Positions 27,004 through 34,864 of a stretch of 64,000 nucleotides of DNA are shown here, in pieces (the stretch's first letter is position 1; each line of letters opens with the position of its first letter). Location of the stretch: positions 186,001-250,000 of the forward strand of contig JACKIC010000004.1 in NCBI GenBank assembly GCA_020638655.1, read 5' to 3'. The position numbers and the translations under genes are program-made. The notes under the pieces are model-generated. The model was not told the DNA's origin. It saw nothing but the letters and a program-made list of their open reading frames with translations, and did no database searches. The DNA is from Planctomycetota bacterium (GTDB lineage: Bacteria > Planctomycetota > UBA1135 > UBA2386).

Positions 27004-27594
27004 ATGAGCACGTCGTCCGACCCCGCCCCGTCCCCGGAGCCAGAGCCGGGCCAGGAACCGCTCCCCGCAGCCAGCGTGCGTCGCAGCCGCGGCCGCGGCC
27101 ACCACGCCGCCGCGGCGCGCCGCAAGAGCACCGTCAACGCCGCGAAGTGGGTGCTGATCGTCGCCGTGCTGCAGGTGTTGTTCGGCCTGGTGATGGGCTT
27201 CAACACCGCGAAGGAAGCCGACCAGGCGATGCAGAACCTCGCCACCATGGAGGACGACGACACGCTCGAGATCGAGGGCGAGGAGATGACCGTCGCGGAG
27301 ACGCGCAAGCTCGTGCAGCGCGAGAAGCTGCAGGCGTTCGTGTTCCCGATCGGGCTCGGCGTGGTGTTCCTGGCGCTGTGGTTCTGGGCCCGCGTCTCGC
27401 CGTTGCCCGCGCTGAGTTCTGCGCTGGTCCTGTTCGTATCGGTGCACCTGCTCGAGGCCGTCGTCGATCCGACGTCGCTGGCGCGCGGCATCATCCTCAA
27501 GGTGTTCGTGATCGGCGGCCTGATCAAGGGCATCAAGAGCGCGCTCGAGCAGCGCGCCATCGACGCGCACGCCGAGGCCGAGCCCGCCGAATGA
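27004..27594 (+). CDS. Small membrane protein, unknown function
   Basis: 196 residues. ATG at 27004 follows GGAGAAGAGAGC. The N-terminal 45 residues are Pro/Glu- then Arg/His-rich and cytoplasmic in character. Three to four hydrophobic helices follow: WVLIVAVLQVLFGLVMGF, AFVFPIGLGVVFLALWFWARVSPLPALSSALVLFVSVHLLEAVV and IILKVFVIGGLIKGI. An acidic loop with EIEGEEMTVAETRKLVQREKL lies between them. The stop overlaps the start of the CPBP protease gene (ATGA), so the two are translationally coupled; it may be its partner or substrate. Confidence 0.65.
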   Translation: MSTSSDPAPSPEPEPGQEPLPAASVRRSRGRGHHAAAARRKSTVNAAKWVLIVAVLQVLFGLVMGFNTAKEADQAMQNLATMEDDDTLEIEGEEMTVAETRKLVQREKLQAFVFPIGLGVVFLALWFWARVSPLPALSSALVLFVSVHLLEAVVDPTSLARGIILKVFVIGGLIKGIKSALEQRAIDAHAEAEPAE

Positions 27595-28274
27595 GCGAGG
27601 TCGGCAGGGCCGTCCGGCAGAATCCGCTGCACGAACCGTGGCGCCGGTTCGTACCGGTGCTGTGGCTGATGGCCCTGCTCACGGGCTCTTCGATCGTCGG
27701 CGCGATCTACCTGCGGGTCAGCGGCGACGAGAGCCCCTGGTTCGAGGTGGCCGTGACGGCCTTCGACGCCCTCGTGATCGTCGCCTTCGCGCTGCGCGAG
27801 CGCGCCCTCGTGCGTGCGGCGCTGTCCTTCGATCGCGTCACCGGACGCGGTTGGCTCTACTGCCTCGCGGTCTTCGGCGTGATGGTCGTGGTCGTCGAGG
27901 TCTACTTCTGGCTCGGCCAGTTCCTCTTCGACATGATCGACATGCTCGAGTCGTACCGGGCCGCCGGCTGGCCGCCGTGGAGCGCGGTCGTGCTGATCGT
28001 GCTGTGCCCGGCGTTCTTCGAGGAACTGGCCTTTCGCGGCTTCCTGCTCGAGCGACTGCAACCGCTGATGGGGCGCCGCGACGCGCTACTGCTGCAGGCG
28101 GCGCTGTTCTCGATCCTGCACCTGTCACCAGCGATCCTGCCGAGCCACTTCTGCATCGGCCTGGGGCTCGGCCTGATGCGGCAACGCACCGGCAGCCTGG
28201 TCCCCGGCATGTTCGCCCACGGCCTGTGGAACCTGATCGTGCTCGTCGAGGAGGGACTGCTGACGGGCTGGTGA
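27591..28274 (+). CDS. CPBP-family intramembrane metalloprotease
   Basis: 227 residues, about six membrane helices. The CPBP (CAAX protease / bacteriocin-processing, Abi) motifs are present: motif 1 FFEELAFRGFLLERL (EExxxR), motif 2 FSILHLSP (His) and motif 3 MFAHGLWNLIV (His). Members are glutamic-type intramembrane proteases related to Rce1, with roles from prenyl-protein processing to bacteriocin immunity. The coupled upstream small membrane protein has no CAAX box. Confidence 0.88.
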   Translation: MSEVGRAVRQNPLHEPWRRFVPVLWLMALLTGSSIVGAIYLRVSGDESPWFEVAVTAFDALVIVAFALRERALVRAALSFDRVTGRGWLYCLAVFGVMVVVVEVYFWLGQFLFDMIDMLESYRAAGWPPWSAVVLIVLCPAFFEELAFRGFLLERLQPLMGRRDALLLQAALFSILHLSPAILPSHFCIGLGLGLMRQRTGSLVPGMFAHGLWNLIVLVEEGLLTGW

Positions 28275-28291
28275 GCCGGCGCCGCCTTGCC

Positions 28292-29677
28292 TCACGCCCC
28301 GGAGCGCCGCACCTCGAAGCGCGTCAGCAGCGGCGTCGCGGTCGCCGCGTCGATGCGCAGGCGCAGGCGCGGCGCGGTCGTGACGGCGACGCGATGGATG
28401 TGTTTGTGGCCGATGCACGTGCCGGTGGCGATCGGGGTCCAGGTGTCCGTCCCGGTGCGGGCCTCGACGGAATAGCTGCGTACGCGCTCGCCGAACTCGA
28501 TGTCCTCCTGCAGCACGATCACGTCGAACGGCGCGGCGTCCGGGACCTCGAGCGTGAGCTCGCGGCCGCGTCCCGAGGTCGTCGCGACCATCGCGCCGAG
28601 CGCGCGCGCGACGGCGCGACCCATCTGTGCCATGCGTTCGAAGTCGGCGTCGGGCACGAGGCCGCGGCGGTCCGGCGTCGCGCCGAGGATCAGCGTCGCG
28701 TTGTTGCCGACGGACCCGAAGTACATCTCCACGAGGCGCTCGACGGGGTAGAGCTTGTGCTCGTCGCCTGGCTCCCAGAACCACTCGTGGTTGCGCAGCG
28801 GCGCGTCGGCCATCGCGGGGCACCAGTCGCGACCGTTCGGGTCGCCGTGGCGCAGCAGTTCCATCTTCGCGGCGTTCCAGGTCTGCGTGCGCACGGCGGG
28901 GAGGTCGACGGTCGCCCAGCACGGGTCGCCGACGGTGCCGGACTCGGTGCCGCCCCAGCGCGCGTCGGCACGCTCGTCGCTGTGGTAGTAGAGGCAGTCG
29001 GGTTGGTGGGCGGCGAAGATCGGCAGCACGTCGGGGCCGCCGTCGCGCGGCGCCAGCACGCCGCCGTCGAACCACAGCTCGAACAGCGGTCCGTAGCGCG
29101 AGCAGACCTCCCCGACCTCGCGCTCGATCAGCTGGTTGTAGGCTCGCTGGGCGGGCTCACCGCCTTGCTGCACGCGGAAGTCGAGCACCTGCAGGTGCGC
29201 GTTCCAGCGGGCGCCGAGGTAGATGCCGGGCGCGATGCCGTGGCGTCGGCACGACGCCACGAAGTCGCCGACGAGGTCGCCGCGGCCGCCGCGCCACGGC
29301 GTGTTCTTCACCGACCACGGATTGCAGTCCGAGGGCCAGAGCCGAAAGCCCGTCTCGTGCGAGGCGGTGAGGATCGCAAAGCGCGCGCCGGCCGCCTGCG
29401 CCGCCGCGAGCCACTGATCGGTGTCGAGCGCGCGCGGATCGAAGATCGAGAGGTCGGCGATCGGCGCCCGACGATTCTGCGCCTGCACGTAGCGCGTGTC
29501 GTCGAACAGGTGCAGGTCGTAGTGGAACACGACGCCGAGCTCGGCGCGCTGCCACGCGAGCTGCGGCGGGCGCGGGCACGGCAGCCCGGGAACGAGCAGG
29601 TCGCGGTCGGAGCCGAGGCCGGTGCAGGAGGCGGCGGCGCCCGCTGCCGCGGTGAACAGGAAGTCGCGGCGGTTCAT
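28292..29677 (-). CDS. GH29 alpha-L-fucosidase, exported Tat lipoprotein
   Basis: 461 residues. The N-terminus has a Tat motif (NRRDFLFTAAAGAAAS) followed by a lipobox Cys18 (AASC). The GH29 domain spans about 40-370 and includes SHETGFRLWPS, the family's sugar-binding 'H-x-x-G-F-x-L-W-x-S' signature, and LFELWFDGG with the nucleophile Asp204. Residues about 375-461 form a discoidin/F5-8-type beta domain (YSVEARTGTDTWTPIATGTCIGHKHI). It would release L-fucose from surface-captured glycans outside the cytoplasm. The rest of a fucose pathway is elsewhere in the window. Confidence 0.88.
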   Translation of the reverse strand: MNRRDFLFTAAAGAAASCTGLGSDRDLLVPGLPCPRPPQLAWQRAELGVVFHYDLHLFDDTRYVQAQNRRAPIADLSIFDPRALDTDQWLAAAQAAGARFAILTASHETGFRLWPSDCNPWSVKNTPWRGGRGDLVGDFVASCRRHGIAPGIYLGARWNAHLQVLDFRVQQGGEPAQRAYNQLIEREVGEVCSRYGPLFELWFDGGVLAPRDGGPDVLPIFAAHQPDCLYYHSDERADARWGGTESGTVGDPCWATVDLPAVRTQTWNAAKMELLRHGDPNGRDWCPAMADAPLRNHEWFWEPGDEHKLYPVERLVEMYFGSVGNNATLILGATPDRRGLVPDADFERMAQMGRAVARALGAMVATTSGRGRELTLEVPDAAPFDVIVLQEDIEFGERVRSYSVEARTGTDTWTPIATGTCIGHKHIHRVAVTTAPRLRLRIDAATATPLLTRFEVRRSGA

Positions 29678-29817
29678 CGCCGGTGGTCCTCGCGCGGGTG
29701 GATCAGGTGGTTCATGGCGGTGTCGTGTCTCGCGCGTGCTCCGCGGGCCGTGGTCGTCGGACGAACGCTACCGATACCGGGCGCGCCGCGCCTCAGCTCC
29801 TGCTAGGCTCCGCGCAG

Positions 29818-30597
29818 ATGGCTGAATTCCGCCTCTCACCGCTCGGCGAGAACGTCGTGGATCTCGCGGACCTGCAGGTGCGCGTTCGGCACCGCGTCAT
29901 CGCGGCCTGCAGGGACGAGGGACCGTTCGGGCTGTTCACCGACCCGCCGTTCGCATCGATCGGGGCGATGATGTTCGTGCTGCGCTGCGACCTCGCGACG
30001 ATCGTGCTCTGGGTCGCGGCGGTGGTCGCAGTGGTGTTCTCGCCCGTGACCGCGCTCGTGCTCGCCGCGCTCGGCGCCGCTGCGTTCGTGGCGCGGTGGG
30101 TCGTGTACCTGTGGCGCGTCGCGCCGGTGCGGCGGCGGTTCGCCGAGTGCCGGGTGCTGCCGGCGGTCGTGGTGCAGGCCTACGACGGGGGCTGGTTGCC
30201 GCCCGATGAGGATCCGGGCACGCCCCGGTTCACGGGAGTCGTCGTGTTCAGCTTCGACGAGTCGGTCACCATCGCGCGCCTGCGCAGCCTCGGCAAGCAG
30301 TGCTTCGCGGCCAAGACCGGTCCTGACGACGGGCCGCTGGCGGCCCTCAAGCGCATGCTGCTCGTCGGGGACAGTGCCTTCGTGCACGGTACCTTTCGTC
30401 TGCCTCTGTCACTCGCGGGCAACGACCGCACCTACGCGACGCCGATCATGTTCCACCGCGACAACGACCTGGCGGACGGCTACCTGAGCACCGCGGCGCA
30501 GCTGATCCTCGCGCACCCCCGCGCACCGGAGCACGTGTGTCCGGTGCCGCGGTCGCTCTGGGACTCGCTGCGCAGCCGCGAGCTGCTCAGCGGATAG
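29818..30597 (+). CDS. Conserved-type membrane protein, unknown function
   Basis: 259 residues from ATG at 29818. After an N-terminal cytoplasmic part (residues 1-55) comes a hydrophobic hairpin (IVLWVAAVVAVVFSPVTALVLAALGAAAFVARWVVYLW), then a soluble C-terminal domain of about 150 residues with CRVLPAVVVQAYDGGWLPPDEDPGTPRF and FTGVVVFSFDESV. No family was named with confidence. It converges with the cytochrome-WD40 gene, with only 5 nt between the stop codons. Confidence 0.6.
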   Translation: MAEFRLSPLGENVVDLADLQVRVRHRVIAACRDEGPFGLFTDPPFASIGAMMFVLRCDLATIVLWVAAVVAVVFSPVTALVLAALGAAAFVARWVVYLWRVAPVRRRFAECRVLPAVVVQAYDGGWLPPDEDPGTPRFTGVVVFSFDESVTIARLRSLGKQCFAAKTGPDDGPLAALKRMLLVGDSAFVHGTFRLPLSLAGNDRTYATPIMFHRDNDLADGYLSTAAQLILAHPRAPEHVCPVPRSLWDSLRSRELLSG

Positions 30598-30602
30598 AAC
30601 GG

Positions 30603-32444
30603 CTACTGGCCCGCCGCGAGCGGGGAGGCGGTCGACACCTGCTTGCTCTTGCTGTCGAAGCGGTGCACGCGACCGAGCCAGTCACCGCCGAAGACGACCT
30701 CGCCGCTGGCGCCGAACGCCACCGAATACAGCCACTCGCCGAGCGCCTTCGAGGTCGCGACGGGTTTGCCGGCGGAGGTCAGCACGTCGAGGCAGCCGTC
30801 CTGGCCCGCGCTCGCCAGGGTGTCCGCGGGGCCGAAGGCGACGGCCGTGGCCTCACCGCGATGGGCGTTCCGCTTCCACAGCTCCTTGCCGGCGAGGATG
30901 TCGAAGCCGCGCACCGAGCCGTCGGCGCAGGCCGCGGCCAGCAGCCTGCCGCCCGAGGCGAACGCCAGGCCGTTCACGGCGCCGGCGCTGCAGGGCAGGG
31001 TCGAGCCCAGCCGCCCGCCGTCGACCTCCCACAGCTGGATGGCGCCGGCGCGGTCGCCGGCGGCGAGCAGCTTGCCGTCGGGCGAGAACTGCAGGCTGAG
31101 CACGTAGTCGTCGTGTGCGCCCGCGAACAGTTCTTCGCCGTCGCGCTGTCGCAGCACCCGCGCGCGCTTGCCCGCGCCGCCGAGCGCCACCAGGCCGCGT
31201 CCGGCGTGCGCGGCCACGGCCAGCGGAACGTCGCGTTCCGCGCCGAAGGCGCCGAGCTGACGCCCGGTGCGCACGTCGTAGACCAGCGCGATGCCAGTGC
31301 GGCCGGGCTCGCCGCAGCCGACCACGAGCTGGCTGCCGTCGGCGGTGAAGTTGACGCATTCGATCGCCGGCTGCGGACACGGCAGCGCGCCGAACGGCTC
31401 GAACTGGGCGTCGAACAGCAGCACCTGCTGCAGTCCGGGCATGGCGATCAGGTCCGCGACCGGGCTGCGCGCGAGGCTCTTGACCGCGGCCGGGCGCACG
31501 CCGGTGTGCAGCGGCAGCGGCGGCAGGTTCTCGGGCAACACCGCCGGCGCGGCCGCCATCGGCGCGGCTTGCGGCTCGGCCTTGTTGGCCGCGGCCTGCG
31601 CCCGCACGAACGCCCGCGCGCTGGCCTCGTCCTCGCAGGCGCCCTGCTCGATCCAGGTGCGCAGCAGCTGCAGCTCGTCGGCCGGCAGCGGGTCGTCGCC
31701 CTTGGGCATGAACGGTCGCTCCTGCTGCGAGACCATCAACCACAGCCGGCTGTGTTCGGGGTCGCCGGGCACCAGCGTGCGTCCCGAGCCGCCGCCGGCG
31801 CGGATCGCCGCGAACGTCGTGACGTCGAGGCCGCCCTTCTTCTCGCCCGGCTCGTGGCAGCTCGAGCACTGATCCTGCAGCAGCCGCTCGACGCGTCCGC
31901 GCCAGAAGACCAGCGGCTCGCTGGCCGCGGCGTCCGCGACCATCGCCGCCGGCGCCGCTGCAGGCGGGGCCATGTCCTTGGCCTGCTTCTCGACCTTGGG
32001 CTCGGTCTTCGGTTCGGTCTTCTCCTTGGCCTTGTCGTCGGTCTTGGCCTCGGCCTTCGCAGGCGCCGCGGGCTTGGCCGCGGGTTTCGCCGGCGCCGGT
32101 TCGGCCGGCGGCGCTCCGAGCAGCTTCTGCAGTTGTTCGAGCCGCACGATCTCGGCGCGCACCGCGGCGGCCGCCTCGTCCGCGGCCTTCGCCTGCTGTT
32201 GCAGTCGTGCCGCCTGCGCCCGCAGGTCGGCCGCCTGCTTGTCCGCGGCCTTCGCCTGCTGTTCGAGCGCCGCCTTGCGTTCGGCCCAGGCGGCGGCGTC
32301 GAGCTTGCCGATCTGTCGCAGCAGGTCGTGCAGGCGTTCGCCCGGCTTGGGCGCCGGCGCCGGTTCCTTGGCCGTCTCCTGGGCTGGGACGACGGTCGCC
32401 AGCACGGTGGCCAGCAGCGAGATCACGAGGAGTCGGCAGCGCAT
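30603..32444 (-). CDS. Planctomycetal cytochrome c (PSD1-type) with C-terminal WD40 propeller
   Basis: 613 residues with a signal peptide (RLLVISLLATVLATVVPAQ). Domains in order: an amphipathic coiled coil (about 47-108, KAADKQAADLRAQAARLQQQ), a Lys/Ala/Pro/Glu-rich linker (111-160), a cytochrome c-like domain with CSSCH (193-197) and a likely distal Met in RPFMPKGDD, and a WD40-type propeller (about 320-613, DYVLSLQFSPDGKLLAAGDRAG and similar blades). This is the last gene of the leftward operon 38429-30603. Such proteins are thought to belong to extracytoplasmic electron-transfer or degradation machinery in Planctomycetota; the exact role is unknown. Confidence 0.85.
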   Translation of the reverse strand: MRCRLLVISLLATVLATVVPAQETAKEPAPAPKPGERLHDLLRQIGKLDAAAWAERKAALEQQAKAADKQAADLRAQAARLQQQAKAADEAAAAVRAEIVRLEQLQKLLGAPPAEPAPAKPAAKPAAPAKAEAKTDDKAKEKTEPKTEPKVEKQAKDMAPPAAAPAAMVADAAASEPLVFWRGRVERLLQDQCSSCHEPGEKKGGLDVTTFAAIRAGGGSGRTLVPGDPEHSRLWLMVSQQERPFMPKGDDPLPADELQLLRTWIEQGACEDEASARAFVRAQAAANKAEPQAAPMAAAPAVLPENLPPLPLHTGVRPAAVKSLARSPVADLIAMPGLQQVLLFDAQFEPFGALPCPQPAIECVNFTADGSQLVVGCGEPGRTGIALVYDVRTGRQLGAFGAERDVPLAVAAHAGRGLVALGGAGKRARVLRQRDGEELFAGAHDDYVLSLQFSPDGKLLAAGDRAGAIQLWEVDGGRLGSTLPCSAGAVNGLAFASGGRLLAAACADGSVRGFDILAGKELWKRNAHRGEATAVAFGPADTLASAGQDGCLDVLTSAGKPVATSKALGEWLYSVAFGASGEVVFGGDWLGRVHRFDSKSKQVSTASPLAAGQ

Positions 32445-32446
32445 GG

Positions 32447-34864
32447 TCAGTGTTGGAACAGGAACTCTTTGCTGTTGAGCACGGCCCAGTAGACGTCCTG
32501 CCACGCCGCGAGCTGCGCCTTGGCGTCCGTCGCGGCGTGCACGGCGCCGAGCATCGCCTCCTGCTCGGCGGGGCTCGGTTTGCGGCTCAGGGCCAGCTGG
32601 AACAGCTCGTCGAGCATGGCCGCGGGATCCTGTTTGTCGGCGAGCGCGCGCCGCAGCCGCCCGTCGGGCGCGGCGATCTTCTGCGTGATCGTCTCGCCGT
32701 TGATCAGGTGCAGCGTCTGCCCGAGCGTCGGCTCGGCGCGGCGGTCGCACGTGCACGAACCCTCGCGCTCCGGTCGGCCGAACAGGTCCAGGAAGCGCAG
32801 GCCGGTGCGGCCCGAAGCGATCTCGGTCGCGCTGCCGCCGAGCGGCACGCCGGGCAGCCGCGTCGCCACGCCGGTGACGCGATCGATGGCGTCGAGCAGC
32901 GGTTCGGCCGCGAGCCGGCGCACGTTGGCGCTCGCGAACAGCGCCGCAGGAGTCGGCTCGCGACTCGCGGCCAGCTGGTAGGTGCGGCTGTTGCAGATCG
33001 CCGTGACCACGGGCCGCACGTCGAAGCGGTTCTCGACCAGTAGATCGGCGAGCTGCTGCAGCAGCTCGGGGTGCGAAGGCGGATTGCTGACGCGCACGTC
33101 GTCGGGCGGCTCGACCAGACCGCGACCGAGCAGCGACGACCACAAGCGGTTGACGACGTTGCGCGCGAACGCGGGGTCGCCGATCAGCCAGTCGGCGAGC
33201 ACGGCGCGCCGATCGGCGCCGGCGGGGATCTCGGCGGCGCCGCCGCCCAGGAAGCGCGGGTTCGCGATCTGGTTGTCGCGCTTGTTGCGCACGTCGCCGC
33301 GGCCGCGGTTCCACAGCACCCACTCCTGGCCGTCCTCGCCGCGCTTGCGGGCCAGCTGGCCGAAGAACGCGGCGAAGCCGTAGTAGTCGTCCATCGTCCA
33401 GTTCTCGAACGGATGGTTGTGGCACTGCGCGCACTGCATGCGCACACCGAGCAGCGTCTGCGCGGTGTGTTCGGCCAACAGGTTCGGCTGGTCCGCCGCG
33501 AGCCAGTAGTTCGCCGGCGGCGACGCGAACGACGCGCCGTCGCTGGTCAGCATCTCGCGCACGACCTGGTCGAACGGCCGGTGCGCGACGAACTGCTCGC
33601 GCAGCCACGCGGCGAACCGCGCCGCGCCCTTGGTCTCCATGCGGCGGCTGTCGACGCGCAGCACCTCGGCCCACGCCATCGCCTGCACCTGCGCGAACTC
33701 GGGCCGCTCGAGCAGCGCTGCGATCCAGCGCGCGCGCTTGTCCGCGGCGGTGTCGGCGACGAAGGCGGCGGCGGCGGCCGGGTCCGGCAGCTGGCCGGTG
33801 AGGTCGAGGCTGACGCGGCGCACGAACTGCTCGTCGCTGCAGACCTCGGCGGGCACCACCCGGGCCCGCTGCAGCTTGTCGTGGATCGCGCGGTCGACGA
33901 GGTTCGTCGCCGGCGCCAGCGGCCACGAGAACGGCGTGTCCTCGGTGAGCACCAGCACCTGCGCCGTCACCGCCAGACCGCCGAAACGCGCCAGCAGCGC
34001 CGCTTCGCCGGCGGCCTGCGCCTGCGCGTCGCCGCCCTTGTCGACCGTGACCGCGCCGTCGTTGCCGGAGCTCCACAGCGTCAGGTCGGTGACGTCGCGA
34101 TCGCTGCCGTCGGCGTAGCGGGCCAGCACCTGCAGCGAGAGGTGGGAGCCGGCGGTCAGCACGGCGTTCGTCGGCATGACCTCGATGCCGCGCAGCGCCG
34201 GCGCGGACTGCCGGTCGTCGGGCGCGCCGGCGCCGATCCACTCGCGCAGGATGCCGCGCATCGGGCCGTCGGCCGCGAGCTTGCGGCCGCCCTTGTGCGG
34301 CACGAGGCCGCCGCCCTTCTGCAGGATCAGGCTCAGCTCGGGCTGGGCGGGGTCGATGCGCCGTCCGCGCAGCTGCCGCGTCAGCGCGAAGTGATCGTGT
34401 GCCGGATCGAAGGCGAACAGCGACAGGCCGAAACCGTTCTTGCCGGCTGCGGCGCCGTGGCAGCTGCCCGCGTTGCAGCCCGAGCGCGTCAGGATCGGCA
34501 GCACCTCGTTGGTGAAGCTGATCGGCGGCGTCTGCTCGGGGTGCTCGACGCGCACCGCGACGCGCGCGCTCAGGTCGTCGAGCGTGGCGGTCAGCACGGC
34601 GTCGCCGCGGACGTTGGCGCTCAGCCGCGGAGCGGGTTCGAGCTGCAGCGTCGCCGCGTCTCCGTCGAGCTGCCAGCGCGCGCGGGCCGTGACGTCGAAG
34701 GTGACGCCGCTCTTGGTGACGGCGGTCACGGAGAGGCGCTGCTGATCGCGCGCCGAGTCGAGCTGGACCCGCGGCGGATACATGTGCAGCGAAGTGAACT
34801 GCTGCGCGCCGGCCGCGCCGAGCAGCGCGGACAGGCTCACCAGAGTCGGTGTGATGCGGTTCAT
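32447..34864 (-). CDS. DUF1549/DUF1553 protein with N-terminal Ig-like and haem motifs
   Basis: 805 residues with a signal peptide (MNRITPTLVSLSALLGAAGA). It contains an Ig-like/Big_2-type strand region (YPPRVQLDSARDQQRLSVTAV), an atypical haem motif CNAGSCH (Cys130, CX4CH) in a PSD1-like domain, a second Big-like stretch (PTNAVLTAGSHLSLQVLARY), DUF1549 with CAQCHNHPFENW (CxxCH) and DUF1553 (VNRLWSSLLGRGLVEPPDDVR to the C-terminus). This is a classic Planctomycetota protein, always exported and of unknown catalysis. It starts four bases inside the preceding gene (ATGA) and ends 2 nt before the cytochrome-WD40 start. Confidence 0.93.
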   Translation of the reverse strand: MNRITPTLVSLSALLGAAGAQQFTSLHMYPPRVQLDSARDQQRLSVTAVTKSGVTFDVTARARWQLDGDAATLQLEPAPRLSANVRGDAVLTATLDDLSARVAVRVEHPEQTPPISFTNEVLPILTRSGCNAGSCHGAAAGKNGFGLSLFAFDPAHDHFALTRQLRGRRIDPAQPELSLILQKGGGLVPHKGGRKLAADGPMRGILREWIGAGAPDDRQSAPALRGIEVMPTNAVLTAGSHLSLQVLARYADGSDRDVTDLTLWSSGNDGAVTVDKGGDAQAQAAGEAALLARFGGLAVTAQVLVLTEDTPFSWPLAPATNLVDRAIHDKLQRARVVPAEVCSDEQFVRRVSLDLTGQLPDPAAAAAFVADTAADKRARWIAALLERPEFAQVQAMAWAEVLRVDSRRMETKGAARFAAWLREQFVAHRPFDQVVREMLTSDGASFASPPANYWLAADQPNLLAEHTAQTLLGVRMQCAQCHNHPFENWTMDDYYGFAAFFGQLARKRGEDGQEWVLWNRGRGDVRNKRDNQIANPRFLGGGAAEIPAGADRRAVLADWLIGDPAFARNVVNRLWSSLLGRGLVEPPDDVRVSNPPSHPELLQQLADLLVENRFDVRPVVTAICNSRTYQLAASREPTPAALFASANVRRLAAEPLLDAIDRVTGVATRLPGVPLGGSATEIASGRTGLRFLDLFGRPEREGSCTCDRRAEPTLGQTLHLINGETITQKIAAPDGRLRRALADKQDPAAMLDELFQLALSRKPSPAEQEAMLGAVHAATDAKAQLAAWQDVYWAVLNSKEFLFQH

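Noticed and set aside
30537..32492. Long rightward open frame opposite the cytochrome-WD40 gene
   Set aside because: The product is an Arg/Ala/Gly-rich shadow; the opposite strand has a signal peptide, a haem motif and WD40 blades.
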